The notes: generated by a model from the letters alone, not told the origin. Counted from the stretch's first letter, positions 37,506 to 47,311 are shown. The stretch is DNA of 64,000 nucleotides from Caballeronia temeraria (GCF_001544795.2 NZ_FCOI02000014.1:1-64000), one strand, 5' to 3'. Made by a program: numbers and translations.

Positions 37506-37979
37506 CTACGACGCCCACACGCCCCGCGCCATTCCGCTCGCGGCGATCACCATCACCATTACGAGCCCCGCTTCGAGGTCGCTTAGCCAGGCGAAACGCC
37601 GTGCACGCGTGAGATCGATCGGTCCGCCCTGCGCGAGTGCGGCGCGCCAGCGAATCAGCGCGAGCATCGGCGACACTTCGATCAGCAGAATGACGACGAG
37701 CGCCGTCATCTTCAGATGAAAAAGCGGCTCGTGCAGATAGTACGCGCCGCCCTTCTCCAATCCGCCAAACGCGCGCGTCACGCCCGTGACGATCAGCACG
37801 ATCGCGGTCATGCCCCACACCGAATCCGAGCGGAACACGTCACGCAGGCGCAGCTCGTTCGCCTGAATGGACTCGGCCGGATCGAGACGCCGCAACGCGC
37901 GGGCGCGCGCGAGCACCGAGCCGAGCGCGAAACCGAAAGCGAGAAGATGAAGCGCGGCCAGCAACCAACGTATCAGCAT
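37506..37979 (-). CDS. DUF2214 family membrane protein
   Basis: A 157-residue protein with four predicted membrane helices. The pattern RARALRRLDPAESIQANELR, DSVWGMTAIVLIVTGVTRA and HLKMTALVVILLIEVSP fits DUF2214, a family of unknown role that resembles copper-resistance or cytochrome-type membrane proteins in layout. It is followed on the plus side by another membrane protein gene on the same strand, 58 bases away. Confidence 0.8.
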   Translation of the reverse strand: MLIRWLLAALHLLAFGFALGSVLARARALRRLDPAESIQANELRLRDVFRSDSVWGMTAIVLIVTGVTRAFGGLEKGGAYYLHEPLFHLKMTALVVILLIEVSPMLALIRWRAALAQGGPIDLTRARRFAWLSDLEAGLVMVMVIAASGMARGVWAS

Positions 37980-38037
37980 CCTTTCCTCCCTGAAGAGACA
38001 GGAACGACGTGTACGACTGAGAACGACTCAATCCGGA

Positions 38038-38898
38038 TCAGACCTGACGCAACGTGGCATCGAGCGCCCGCGCCGCGTTGCGATCGCCTTCGCTTGCGAG
38101 CGGCGCGCGAAACACGGTGGTGCGATTGTGTCCGGCGGCGGCCGGCGAATCCCACAACAACTCGACTTTCGGCCGGCGCGCGAACAGGCCGCGCCGCACT
38201 TCGCCGCTCGCGCGGATCGATGGACCGGCGGGCTCGGTGGCCGGTGCGAGCATCGTCGTGGATGGCGACACATCCGGCGCCGGCGCGGGCCACTTCACCG
38301 ACAATTCACGCGCGTCGTACTGGCCGAGCTTACGGCTTTCCGCCCAGACGACGGCCGTACGCGTGACGGGATCGAGCGAAATCGCATAACGCCCGATCGC
38401 GAAACGCCGCGCGGCGACATTCGTGCGCCAGAGCGCGCGCGGACGGCAGATCCACATGACGATTGCATAGAGCGCCGGGCCGACGACGAGCCAGCCGTTG
38501 GTCTCGGCGAGCGCCTGCGTGAAGCGCCGCCATCCCGAACTCCAGACGAACGCGCCGACGGAAAACATCGCGAAACCGAACGCGATGAGCGCGATGAAGC
38601 GCAACGCCTGCCGCAGCCATTGCGGCAGCGGATGCAGCGGACGCTCCGTGCGCGCCTTTGCGCCCGGCAGCACGATCAGGAGAAAAATGAGGACAAGATT
38701 CACGCACGCCCACGGCGACGAAGTCATCGCGCGCAGCGAGGACAGATAGCCCATCTGCGACATCGAGAACACCCAGCGCGCCGCGAGCACCAGCCCGATC
38801 GCGCGCAATGCGAACACCGTGCCGGCGCCTGGCGCCGGGCTCGCGCTGATTTGCTTGGGTCTCGCCAAAGGAAACACTCCTGTCCACGTACGGTTCAT
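38038..38898 (-). CDS. Hypothetical membrane protein
   Basis: A 286-residue protein with about four membrane helices in the first half and a soluble second half ending in ALDATLRQV. I recognise no family. ATG 38898 has GGAG upstream; the frame is open to 38928. In the soluble half there is a beta-rich stretch (RFAIGRYAISLDPVTRTAVV) and a segment with many Pro and Ala. It probably shares a transcript with the DUF2214 gene downstream. Confidence 0.65.
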   Translation of the reverse strand: MNRTWTGVFPLARPKQISASPAPGAGTVFALRAIGLVLAARWVFSMSQMGYLSSLRAMTSSPWACVNLVLIFLLIVLPGAKARTERPLHPLPQWLRQALRFIALIAFGFAMFSVGAFVWSSGWRRFTQALAETNGWLVVGPALYAIVMWICRPRALWRTNVAARRFAIGRYAISLDPVTRTAVVWAESRKLGQYDARELSVKWPAPAPDVSPSTTMLAPATEPAGPSIRASGEVRRGLFARRPKVELLWDSPAAAGHNRTTVFRAPLASEGDRNAARALDATLRQV

Positions 38899-39012
38899 GC
38901 CGCTCCGCGCATCGCGAAGCCCGGTCATTATAGGGAGATTACGGATGTCGTCAGAGGTTTCACGACCGTAGCGCGGTCTGCCGCGCGAAACGCAGACCCA
39001 AGTGTGCTATTA

Positions 39013-39056
39013 CGACAACGCCCCGCGTGCCTTGAGGCACGCGGGGCGTTGTTTTG
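39013..39056. terminator. Bidirectional terminator
   Basis: ACGCCCCGCGTGCC and GGCACGCGGGGCGT form a perfect 14-bp stem, followed by TGTTTTG on the plus strand. It lies downstream of the minus-strand glycosyltransferase gene and is the strongest simple hairpin in this part. Confidence 0.75.
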
Positions 39057-39088
39057 CAGCCGATGCCGCGCGAGGCGGCAAGACTTGC

Positions 39089-40153
39089 TTAGCTCGCGTT
39101 GACTTCGCGCAGAACCGTGCGGCGCTTCTGGCGCAGCAGCTCTTCATACACGTTGACGTAATTCGCGGCCATGACCTTCGACGAGAAACGCTGCTCGAAC
39201 GCGGCACGGACCTTCTCGCGCGACAGTTGATCCAGGCGCTTCACGGCGGCGATCGCCGAGAGTTCGTCTTCGACGACGAAACCCGACACGCCGTTTTCGA
39301 TCACTTCCGGCACCGAGCCGCGGTTGAACGCGATCACCGGCGTGCCGCAGGCCATCGCCTCGATCATCACCAGGCCGAAGGGCTCCGGCCAGTCGATCGG
39401 GAACAGCAGCGCGTGGGCGTTGCCGAGGAATTCGGTCTTCTCGGCTTCGCTGATTTCACCGATGTACTCGACGTGCGGCAGCGCGAAGAGCGGCTTGATC
39501 TCTTCTTCGTAGTACGCGCGGTCGGCCTTGTCGAGTTTCGCTGCAATCTTGATCTTCATGCCCGCGGCCTGCGCGATGCGGATAGCGCGATCAACACGCT
39601 TTTCCGGCGAAATGCGGCCGAGGAACGCGAGATAGCCCGGCTCCACGTTCGGAATCGGCTTCAGCAGGTTTTCCGGCAGACCGTGATAAACCGTCGACAG
39701 CCAGTGCGCCTGCGGCAGCGGCTGGCGCTGGTTGTCCGAAATCGAGATGACCGGCACGTCGTTGAACGTGTTGAAGATCGGCTGGAGTTCGGGCAGGTCG
39801 AGACGGCCGTGCATCGTCGTCAGGAACGGCACCGGCTGGCGCGCGAACAGCGAGAACGGGTAATAGTCGATGTGGAAATGCAGCACGTCGAATTCGTCGG
39901 CGCGGCGGCGGACTTCCTCGAGCAGCAGCATGTGCGGCGCCATCGTGTCGCGGATGGTCGGGTCGAGGCGCAGCGCCTGCGGCCAGAACGCTTCGAGCTT
40001 GGCGGACGTCTGCGAATCACCGCTCGCGAAGAGCGTGACATCGTGTCCGGCATCCACGAGTGCCTCGGTCAGATAAGACACCACGCGTTCCGTGCCGCCG
40101 TACAGCTTCGGCGGAACAGCCTCGTGGAGGGGCGCGATTTGAGCGATTCGCAT
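39089..40153 (-). CDS. Family 4-type glycosyltransferase
   Basis: A 354-residue GT-B fold enzyme. The N-terminal acceptor part begins IAQIAPLHEAVPPKLYGGTE; the donor part has FLGRISPEKRVDRAIRIA near residue 180 and the EX7E signature PEPFGLVMIEAMACGTPVIA near residue 263. It transfers a sugar from a nucleotide sugar to an unknown acceptor. ATG 40153 has AGGAG about ten bases upstream. No polysaccharide cluster surrounds it; the next genes are an ABC exporter and trehalose synthesis. Confidence 0.9.
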   Translation of the reverse strand: MRIAQIAPLHEAVPPKLYGGTERVVSYLTEALVDAGHDVTLFASGDSQTSAKLEAFWPQALRLDPTIRDTMAPHMLLLEEVRRRADEFDVLHFHIDYYPFSLFARQPVPFLTTMHGRLDLPELQPIFNTFNDVPVISISDNQRQPLPQAHWLSTVYHGLPENLLKPIPNVEPGYLAFLGRISPEKRVDRAIRIAQAAGMKIKIAAKLDKADRAYYEEEIKPLFALPHVEYIGEISEAEKTEFLGNAHALLFPIDWPEPFGLVMIEAMACGTPVIAFNRGSVPEVIENGVSGFVVEDELSAIAAVKRLDQLSREKVRAAFEQRFSSKVMAANYVNVYEELLRQKRRTVLREVNAS

Positions 40154-41002
40154 GTCGTGAAACTCCTAATGAAAGATCAGGCAAGTACTACTGTCATGTT
40201 GACGTTGGGGAGCGAATCGCTCGGCTCGGGCGAAGCTTTCCGCGGCGCGGCGGCCGCGGCGCAATGGCTGATGCTCGAGTGAAAAAGCGGGGTCGCTGAT
40301 CACCGGTTTGTCGCGCAGGCGTTCGAGCGAAGCAAAAAAAGTTCCATATCTCGAAAAGTTCTGCGCGCCAGCAATTAACGCGCGGATGCTTCGGCGGTTG
40401 ACGAGAACTTGCAAAAACCTGTCGATGGCCTAAGGGCAAACCCGGAGCGGATTATGGAGCTTTTTACAGAGTCGCGGCGGCAGTCATTTCAACTTATTTA
40501 CCTTGTTACACGCGGGATACACTTTGCAAACCCCTGTTTATTAAGGTTGTTCTACATTTGAGCACGGGCTTCGACGACGCGCGGAGTGCGGCACGCGCTT
40601 CGAACCATCGAACCCGCCGCTCCGGACAGTTTCCCGCGCCGGGTCCGGCGTCTGGCGCGACACGTGCTCCTCTGTCGCTGGCGCATACGTGGCGCATACG
40701 GCGCGCGCCGTGCCCGGTGAGCGTGTCGTCGCAAAAAGTCGTGCAATGTGCTTACAATGCGCGCCGATGCCGACAGCCGTGCATGCAGTGGCGTGAACAC
40801 GTGGGCCACGGCCCGCATTTTTGCCCCGGGCGATGTTCGGACGGCCACACGCACCGAGCGTCATAAGCCCGAAGACGCGTTGTCCCTCCGTGTTACTGGC
40901 TACAATCCAGTGATGGAGACGGCGCAGCGTCGCCTCGCTTGACGTCAGTCGCGCCGGATCGGGCGACGCATCGCATGGCGGTTGCCGCAGTTCGCACCGC
41001 GC
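40154..41002. other. Long intergenic region (849 bases) between divergent genes
   Basis: It separates the glycosyltransferase from the ABC exporter. The stretch 40440-40560 is clearly AT-richer than its surroundings and may hold promoters for both sides; possible -10 words (TACAAT at about 40752 and 40901) lack good -35 partners. The long minus-strand frame crossing it is antisense overflow from the exporter gene. I see no RNA gene or coding sequence here. Confidence 0.4.
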
Positions 41003-42883
41003 ATGGCACTGCCCGAAGGCGCAACATACGCTCAACCGCTCTACGACCAAAAAAGACCATTGGACCAACTCACCGTTTCCCAGCGTAACGCGCACAACGC
41101 GAAGCTCTCGAGCTACGCGCACCGGCCGCTCGCATTCCTGATGCGCTACATCCGCCGGCATCCTGTCGCGCACGCCATCGTGCTGTTCAGCGTGTTCGCC
41201 GCGGTCGGCTGCGCCCTCGCCTCGCAGTACGCGATCAAACATCTGATCGATGTCCTCGGACAGGGCCGCGGGCATCCCGGGCCGCTGTGGGGCGCGTTCA
41301 TGATCCTCGTCGGGCTGATTGCCGCCGACAACCTGCTGTGGCGGGTCGGCGGCTGGGTCGGCGCGCACGTGTTCGTGATCGTCACCGGCGACTTGCGCAA
41401 GGATCTCTTCTCGTACCTGTCCGGCCACTCGCCCACTTACTTCTCCGAGAAGCAGCCCGGCATGCTCGCGAGCCGGATCACCGCGACCTCGAACGCGATC
41501 TACACCTCCGAAAACGTGATGGCGTGGAACGTCCTGCCGCCGTGTATCGCGGTGCTGGGCGCGATCGTGATGATCGTCTCCGTCAATCCGCTGATGGCCG
41601 CCGGTCTGATGTCCGCGTCGGTGATTCTCGCGCTGATCCTGTATCGGCTGGCCAAGCGCGGCTCGGCGCGGCACCACAGTTTCGCGTCGAAGGCGGCGTC
41701 GGTGGACGGCGAGCTCGTCGACGTGATCGGCAACATGGCGCTCGTGCGGGCGTTCGGCATGACCTTCCGCGAGCAGAAGCGCTTCGGCTCGACCGTGAAG
41801 GCCGAAATGGTCGCGCGCCAGCAAAGTCTGCTGTACCTCGAAAAGCTGCGCCTTTTCCACGCGGTCGTCACGGCGATTCTCTCCGCCGGCCTGCTCGGCT
41901 GGGCGCTGTGGCTGTGGTCGCAAGGCCGCGCGACATCGGGCGATATCGTGCTCGTCAGCTCGCTCGGCTTCACGATCCTGCACGGCACGCGCGATCTGGC
42001 CGTGGCGCTCGTCGATGTGACGCAGCACGTCGCGCGTCTCGCCGAAGCCGTGCAGACGCTGCTGGAACCGCACGGCATGCCGGACCGGTCGGATGCCACC
42101 GAGCTCGTGCCGCAAGGCGGCCGCGTCGATTTCGACAGCGTCACGTTTGCCTATCCGCGCCGCCGTCCGATTCTCGACAACTTCCATCTGCATATCGAGC
42201 CGGGCCAGCGCGTCGGGCTGATCGGCAAGTCGGGCGCGGGCAAGTCGACCGTGCTCGCGCTGCTGCAACGCTTCTACGAGCCGCAGAAGGGCAGCATCAA
42301 GATCGACGGCCAGGATATCGGCGCGATCACGCAGGACAGCCTGCGCCATGCCATCGCGCTCGTGCCGCAGGATATTTCGCTGTTCCATCGCACCGTGTTC
42401 GAGAACATCGCTTACGGACGTCCGGATGCGAGCCGCGAGGAAGTGCTCGCCGCCGCGCGCGAGGCGCGCTGCACGGACTTCATCGAGGCGATGCCGGAAG
42501 GTTTCGACACGATCGTCGGCGACCGCGGCGTGAAGCTGTCGGGCGGCCAGCGGCAGCGCATCGCGATCGCGCGCGCGATCCTCAAGAATGCGCCGATCCT
42601 GCTGCTCGACGAAGCCACGTCGGCGCTCGACAGCGCATCGGAAGAAGCGATTCAGCAGGCGCTCGACCGGCTGATGGTCGGCCGCACCGTGATCGCGATC
42701 GCGCACCGTCTGTCGACGCTGCAGAACTTCGACCGCATCATCGTGATGAGCGCGGGCAAGGTCATCGACGACGGCTCGCCGCAGGAATTGCGCGAGCGCC
42801 CCGGGCTGTATCGCGAATTGCTCGCGAAGCAGCACGGCAAGGTGCCGTCGATCGTCGCGACGCCGCACAAGCAGCCGGCTTAA
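41003..42883 (+). CDS. ABC exporter with fused permease and ATPase (MsbA-type)
   Basis: A 626-residue half-transporter. Six membrane helices lie in the first ~320 residues, then an ATPase domain with Walker A GLIGKSGAGKST (near 405), signature KLSGGQRQRIAIARA, Walker B PILLLDEATSALD and the switch His in IAIAHRLST. It works as a dimer exporting a lipid, peptide or drug; the substrate is unknown. It resembles MsbA-like exporters, but I would not call it the lipid A flippase from sequence alone. The start is ATG 41003. Confidence 0.9.
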   Translation: MALPEGATYAQPLYDQKRPLDQLTVSQRNAHNAKLSSYAHRPLAFLMRYIRRHPVAHAIVLFSVFAAVGCALASQYAIKHLIDVLGQGRGHPGPLWGAFMILVGLIAADNLLWRVGGWVGAHVFVIVTGDLRKDLFSYLSGHSPTYFSEKQPGMLASRITATSNAIYTSENVMAWNVLPPCIAVLGAIVMIVSVNPLMAAGLMSASVILALILYRLAKRGSARHHSFASKAASVDGELVDVIGNMALVRAFGMTFREQKRFGSTVKAEMVARQQSLLYLEKLRLFHAVVTAILSAGLLGWALWLWSQGRATSGDIVLVSSLGFTILHGTRDLAVALVDVTQHVARLAEAVQTLLEPHGMPDRSDATELVPQGGRVDFDSVTFAYPRRRPILDNFHLHIEPGQRVGLIGKSGAGKSTVLALLQRFYEPQKGSIKIDGQDIGAITQDSLRHAIALVPQDISLFHRTVFENIAYGRPDASREEVLAAAREARCTDFIEAMPEGFDTIVGDRGVKLSGGQRQRIAIARAILKNAPILLLDEATSALDSASEEAIQQALDRLMVGRTVIAIAHRLSTLQNFDRIIVMSAGKVIDDGSPQELRERPGLYRELLAKQHGKVPSIVATPHKQPA

Positions 42884-42898
42884 GGCACCGCGAAAATC

Positions 42899-42936
42899 GA
42901 AAGGCCGCGTTTCCCGAAAGGAACGCGGCCTTTTTT
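42899..42936. terminator. Terminator between the ABC exporter and otsA
   Basis: AAGGCCGCGTTCC-type arms (AAGGCCGCGTTTCC with GGAACGCGGCCTT) close a hairpin followed by TTTTTT on the plus strand; A-runs on the other side allow minus-strand use as well. Confidence 0.75.
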
Positions 42937-44314
42937 ACGTCTTCAGATCGCGCAGGAAGTTGTCGCGCCATACCGAGACGTTGTTGTCGCGCAATTGCGC
43001 CATCATCTCTTCGTAGCGCGCTTTTCGCTCGTTCAACGGCATCTTGAGCGCCGTGGCGAGCGCTTCGGCCATGCCGTCGATATCGAGCGGATTGACGATG
43101 AGCGCCGCCGTCAGCTCGCGCGCCGCGCCCGCGAACTGCGACAGCACGAGCACGCCGGGATCGTCCGGATCCTGCGCCGAGACATATTCCTTCGCGACCA
43201 GATTCATGCCGTCGCGCAACGGCGTGACGAGGCCCACGTGCGCCTCGCGGAACAGCGCCGCGAGCACCGGCCGCTCGTACTGACGATGGATATAGCGGAT
43301 CGGCGTCCAGTCGAGTTCGGCGTATCGGCCGTTGATGCGGCCCGATTCCGCTTCGAGTTGCAGGCGAATGTCGCGATAGGCATCGACGTCGGAGCGCGTC
43401 GGCGGCGCGATCTGGAGAAACGACACATTGTTGCGCTGCTGCGGGTCGTGCTCGACCAGCCGCTCGAACGCGCGAAAACGCTCGACGAGCCCCTTCGAAT
43501 AGTCCAGGCGATCGACGCTCATCACGAGCTTGCGATGATGCAGCGTCGACTTGACGATTTCGACATCGCGCCCGCTTTCGCCGTCCTTCGCGAGTGCGGC
43601 GATTTCATCGGGATACACGCCGATCGGATACGCCGCCGCGCGCAGCGTCTGCCCGAACGCGCTGATCGCGACCGGCTTCGCTCCGTCGCGCCGCAACGTG
43701 CCGCCCGCTTCCGTTTCGATGTAATCGCAGAACGCGCGCAGATCCGGCTCCGTCTGAAATCCGAGCAGATCGAACGCGCAGAGCGCCTCGACCAGTTCGC
43801 GATGACGCGGCACGCTCAACAGGATCTGCGAGGCCGGAAACGGAATGTGCAGAAAGAAGCCGATGCGATTCTTCACGCCCAGCGCGCGCAACGCCTGCGC
43901 GAACGGAATCAGGTGATAGTCGTGCACCCAGATTACGTCGTCGGGCTTGAGCAGCGGCGCGAGCTGCGCCGCGAGCCAGCGATTCACGCGGCAATAGCCG
44001 TCGTATTCGTGGCGGTCGAACTCGATCAGATCCGGGCGATAGTGAAACGCGGGCCAGAGCGTCGCGTTCGAGAAGCCGCGATAGTACTGATCGTAATCGC
44101 GCCGCACGAGGCCGATGGTCGCGAAGGTCACCGGTCCGTGTTCTTCGAGCTTGATGTCGTCGGGGGCAGCCGTGAGCACGTCGCCGCTCCAGCCGAACCA
44201 CATGCCGCCGGTTTCCTTGAGCGCATCGTAGACGCCGACGGCGAGCCCGCCCGCCGCCGGACCACCTTCGGAAATCGGCGCGACGCGGTTCGAAACGATG
44301 ATCAGCCGGCTCAC
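42935..44314 (-). CDS. otsA: Trehalose-6-phosphate synthase
   Basis: A 459-residue GT20 enzyme that joins UDP-glucose and glucose-6-phosphate. Family segments are SRLIIVSNRVAP, GGLAVGVYDALKETGG, VWVHDYHLIPFAQALR (near 128), FLHIPFPASQILL and PLRDGMNLVAKEYVS. Start is GTG 44314, overlapping the otsB stop by four bases (GTGA). With OtsB it makes trehalose, a stress protectant. Confidence 0.96.
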   Translation of the reverse strand: MSRLIIVSNRVAPISEGGPAAGGLAVGVYDALKETGGMWFGWSGDVLTAAPDDIKLEEHGPVTFATIGLVRRDYDQYYRGFSNATLWPAFHYRPDLIEFDRHEYDGYCRVNRWLAAQLAPLLKPDDVIWVHDYHLIPFAQALRALGVKNRIGFFLHIPFPASQILLSVPRHRELVEALCAFDLLGFQTEPDLRAFCDYIETEAGGTLRRDGAKPVAISAFGQTLRAAAYPIGVYPDEIAALAKDGESGRDVEIVKSTLHHRKLVMSVDRLDYSKGLVERFRAFERLVEHDPQQRNNVSFLQIAPPTRSDVDAYRDIRLQLEAESGRINGRYAELDWTPIRYIHRQYERPVLAALFREAHVGLVTPLRDGMNLVAKEYVSAQDPDDPGVLVLSQFAGAARELTAALIVNPLDIDGMAEALATALKMPLNERKARYEEMMAQLRDNNVSVWRDNFLRDLKT

Positions 44315-45063
44315 GCGTGCTTCCCCGCCGTGCCCGCGATCACCTGCAGCCAGTCGAGCAGCAATTCGACCGATTCGATGCGCGAGCGCGCGACCGTATC
44401 GCCCGGGCCGATCTTGATCGAGAGACCATCGAACTCGTTCACGACCGCGAAGCCCTTTTCGTCGGTGAGGTCGTCGCCGATGAACACCGGCTTGCGGCCC
44501 GTGAACGGCGGCTCGCCCATATACGCGCGCACCGCGCGGCCCTTGTCGACATCCTTCGGCTTGATTTCGTAGACCATCTTGCCAGGCTGCAGCACGTACG
44601 CATCGGCGTAATCGGCGACGAGCCTTTCCGTCGCCGAACGCGCCGCCGGTTCGCGATCGGGCGCATTGCGGTAGTGCAGCGCGAGCGCCGCGCCCTTGAT
44701 TTCGAGCAGCATGCCCGGATTCGAGTTGACGACCTTTTCGAGCGCGTGCTCCATGCGCAGCAGCCGCTCGTCGTTGAAGCCGATGCGCTGCACGTCGCCG
44801 TTCGAATCGCGCCGTTCCGCGCCGTGCATGCCCGCGACGGGCAGATCGGCCATCTGCAGGAACGAGTCGATATTGTCGATGCCGCGCCCCGACACGACCG
44901 CAACCGCGCCATTGGTCGCGCGTCGCAGCGCGGCGAGGATATCCGGCACCGAGCGCGGCACGAAGATGCCGTCGGGCGTCGAGGCGAGTTCGACGAGCGT
45001 GCCGTCGAAATCGAAGAAAAAGGCGGTCTCGGCAAGAGACAGGGAATCGGGAAGAATTTGCAT
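44311..45063 (-). CDS. otsB: Trehalose-6-phosphate phosphatase
   Basis: A 250-residue HAD-superfamily phosphatase that removes phosphate from trehalose-6-phosphate. The nucleophile is in FFFDFDGTLVELA near residue 17; motif II is VAVVSGRG; motif IV is VFIGDDLTDEKGF. I start at ATG 45063, matching the family; the upstream frame to 45120 is not needed. It is the first gene of the otsB-otsA operon and diverges from the SCO1 gene across 263 bases. Confidence 0.95.
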   Translation of the reverse strand: MQILPDSLSLAETAFFFDFDGTLVELASTPDGIFVPRSVPDILAALRRATNGAVAVVSGRGIDNIDSFLQMADLPVAGMHGAERRDSNGDVQRIGFNDERLLRMEHALEKVVNSNPGMLLEIKGAALALHYRNAPDREPAARSATERLVADYADAYVLQPGKMVYEIKPKDVDKGRAVRAYMGEPPFTGRKPVFIGDDLTDEKGFAVVNEFDGLSIKIGPGDTVARSRIESVELLLDWLQVIAGTAGKHA

Positions 45064-45326
45064 CGATCTGTGGCCTGTTGTTTGCCTGTGATGTGGCGCG
45101 CGCCTTTTCGGACGACGCAATGCGTGCGCATCTTACCGCGCGAAAGCTTTCGTTTAGGAAAGCTCTTAGCTTACAGCCTTGTCCGCGGGCCCTTTCAGCG
45201 CGCTTGAGTCATGCGGCAAATCGTCTCAAAAATAGTCCGATAGCGACATGATGCGCTGGCCCGACCGCGAAAGGCGTGTATTTTGCGACGATGTTCTCAT
45301 CGAATCATCCTGCAACGCTCTTCCCG

Positions 45327-45941
45327 ATGCACGCTTCGTTCCTCGATTTCCCCGCGCGGCGTCTCCTCGCCGCGCTCTCGCTGTGCGCCCTCGCCGCCTG
45401 CTCGAAGCCCGCCGAGCCGTGGCATCTGACCGACGTATCGGGCCATTTGCCGGACCTGGACTTCTCGCTCGTCGACGATGGCGGCGCGCCCGTCGACGGA
45501 CAGTCGTTCGAGGGCAAGACGACGCTCGTCTACTTCGGCTACACGCATTGCCCCGACGTCTGCCCCGAAACGATGGCGCGCCTCATGCAAGTGCTGCAGC
45601 GGGTCGGGCCGGACGCGGACAAGACGCGCATCGTGTTCATATCGGTCGATCCGGCGCGCGACACGCCCGCGCTGCTGCGGTCCTACGTGCGCGCCTTCGA
45701 CGACAAACACGCCGTCGGGCTGACCGGCACGGACCGCGCGATCGAGCGCGTCGCGCAGCGGTATCGCGTGGCGTATCAGATGGAAAAGCGCGATCCGGGC
45801 GGCGCGTATGAGGTCACGCACAGTTCCGCCGTCTATATCTTCGATGCCGCCGGTCACGCGCGCCTGCTCGCGACCGATCACGATTCCATCGACGCCATCG
45901 CGACCGATCTGAAGCGCGTGATCCACGCGAAGGACGCCTGA
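45327..45941 (+). CDS. SCO1/SenC family copper-binding lipoprotein
   Basis: With ATG 45327 the product has 204 residues, a lipobox (LAACSK, Cys25) and a thioredoxin-like fold. The copper site is CPDVCPET near residue 83, with a partner His in EVTHSSAVYIFD. SCO proteins deliver copper to the CuA centre of cytochrome c oxidase. ATG 45291 and GTG 45276 are in frame upstream; none has a clear ribosome binding site. ctaG follows after two bases. Confidence 0.88.
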   Translation: MHASFLDFPARRLLAALSLCALAACSKPAEPWHLTDVSGHLPDLDFSLVDDGGAPVDGQSFEGKTTLVYFGYTHCPDVCPETMARLMQVLQRVGPDADKTRIVFISVDPARDTPALLRSYVRAFDDKHAVGLTGTDRAIERVAQRYRVAYQMEKRDPGGAYEVTHSSAVYIFDAAGHARLLATDHDSIDAIATDLKRVIHAKDA

Positions 45942-45943
45942 CG

Positions 45944-46822
45944 ATGAGCACGCTCCTCTATTGGCTCGATCCGTGGGAACCGTCGCCGACGGTCGTGATC
46001 GCGGTGCTCGTCGCCGGCATTCTGTTCGCGCGCGGCGCGCGGCATGCGCGCGTGTCGATCTCGCGGCGCATTGCGTTCTGGTTCGGGCTCGTCGCGCTGT
46101 ACATCGCGCTGCACACGCGGCTCGATTACTTTTTCGAGCACGAATTCTTCATGCATCGCCTGCAGCATCTCGTGCTGCATCATCTCGGGCCGTTTCTGAT
46201 CGCGTTGTCGTATCCGGGCCCGGCGTTGCGCGCGGGCATTCCGTTCGAATGGCGGCGGCGCTGGCTGCGGCCGGCCGCGCAGACGCGGATCGCGCGCGTG
46301 TTCTTCGATATCGTGTTCAATCCCGTGATCGCGGTGACGCTGTTCGTCGGGCTGATCTACTTCTGGCTGCTCTCGCCGATCCACTTCAAGGCGATGCTCG
46401 ATTACCGGCTCTATCGCGTGATGAACTGGAGCATGGTCATCGACGGTCTGCTGTTCTGGTGGCTCATTCTCGATCCGCGCCCCGCTCCGCCCGCGCGGCT
46501 CGCGCCCGGCAGACGGATTCTCGTCGTGATCGCCGCGATTCCGCCGCAGATCATCCTCGGCGCGTACATTTTCTTCACGCCGCACGAGCTGTATCCGATC
46601 TATTCGATCTGCGGCCGCGCGTTCACGTGGATCACGCCGATGCGCGATCAGCAGGTCGGCGGCCTGCTGCTATGGATTCCCGGCTCGATGATGAGCGTGA
46701 TCGGCGCGCTGATCGCGCTGCGCCACTGGCTGCGGCTCTCAGCGCGCTCGCGGCTGCAGAAGGAACGTGAACGACGCGGCGCGGGCGCGCCGGTCACCGG
46801 CCCGAAGGCCAGGACGTCATGA
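45944..46822 (+). CDS. ctaG: Cytochrome c oxidase assembly factor, CtaG (caa3) family
   Basis: A 292-residue membrane protein with about seven helices. Histidine-rich pieces fit copper handling: FFMHRLQHLVLHHLGPFLIA near residue 68 and FFTPHELYPIY further on. This is the caa3_CtaG (Bacillus-type) family, not the Cox11 protein that shares the name. It is next to SCO1, so both probably mature the same oxidase. No oxidase subunits are in the window. Confidence 0.88.
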   Translation: MSTLLYWLDPWEPSPTVVIAVLVAGILFARGARHARVSISRRIAFWFGLVALYIALHTRLDYFFEHEFFMHRLQHLVLHHLGPFLIALSYPGPALRAGIPFEWRRRWLRPAAQTRIARVFFDIVFNPVIAVTLFVGLIYFWLLSPIHFKAMLDYRLYRVMNWSMVIDGLLFWWLILDPRPAPPARLAPGRRILVVIAAIPPQIILGAYIFFTPHELYPIYSICGRAFTWITPMRDQQVGGLLLWIPGSMMSVIGALIALRHWLRLSARSRLQKERERRGAGAPVTGPKARTS

Positions 46823-47311
46823 TTCGAAGCCGGGACGACGCATCCAGACGTGCGGAATGCCGTCCTCGTCATGCACACCCGACGACGGCACGAAGCCGAA
46901 CGCGCCGTAGAAGCGCTGCAGATGCGCCTGCGCGTGCAGGCTGACCGGCTGATCGGGCCATTGCTTCAGGATGTACTCGAGCGCGCGTTCGAGCATCGCG
47001 TTGCCGAGCTTGAGGCCGCGAAAATTCGCGGTCGTCAGCACGCGGCCGATGCGCACGTCCTTCTCGCTCTCGTCCGGATGGCCCGGCAACAGCACGCGCA
47101 GATAGCCCGCCAGCGCGGGACGCTTCTCGCCTTCGCCGTACGCGAGAAGATGCCACGCATCGATATCGAGCCCGTCGATATCGCCATACACGCAGTTCTG
47201 CTCGACGACGAACACGGCGCTGCGGGCCGCGAGCATGTCATAGACTTCGGTGGTCGTCAGGTCGTCGAAACGCTTCCAGCGCCATTCGAGTTGGGAGAGT
47301 GGATCGGTCAT
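46817..47311 (-). CDS. ElaA-like GNAT acetyltransferase
   Basis: A 164-residue protein of the GNAT superfamily, ElaA type: WRWKRFDDLTTTEVYDMLAA, FVVEQNCVYGDIDGLD and the acetyl-CoA region IGRVLTTANFRGLKLGNAM. The substrate is unknown. ATG 47311 is the family start; the open frame runs further to 47389. Its end overlaps the end of ctaG by six bases on the opposite strand. Confidence 0.9.
   Translation of the reverse strand: MTDPLSQLEWRWKRFDDLTTTEVYDMLAARSAVFVVEQNCVYGDIDGLDIDAWHLLAYGEGEKRPALAGYLRVLLPGHPDESEKDVRIGRVLTTANFRGLKLGNAMLERALEYILKQWPDQPVSLHAQAHLQRFYGAFGFVPSSGVHDEDGIPHVWMRRPGFES

Noticed and set aside
40541..42868. A 775-codon frame antisense to the ABC exporter and reaching into the gap
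   Set aside because: It mirrors the exporter; the part in the gap has no start signal or motif.
41003..42883. Calling the ABC exporter MsbA
   Set aside because: The fused layout fits, but the N-terminal sequence is unlike the MsbA I recall from Burkholderia and the locus lacks lipid A genes, so only the general type is given.
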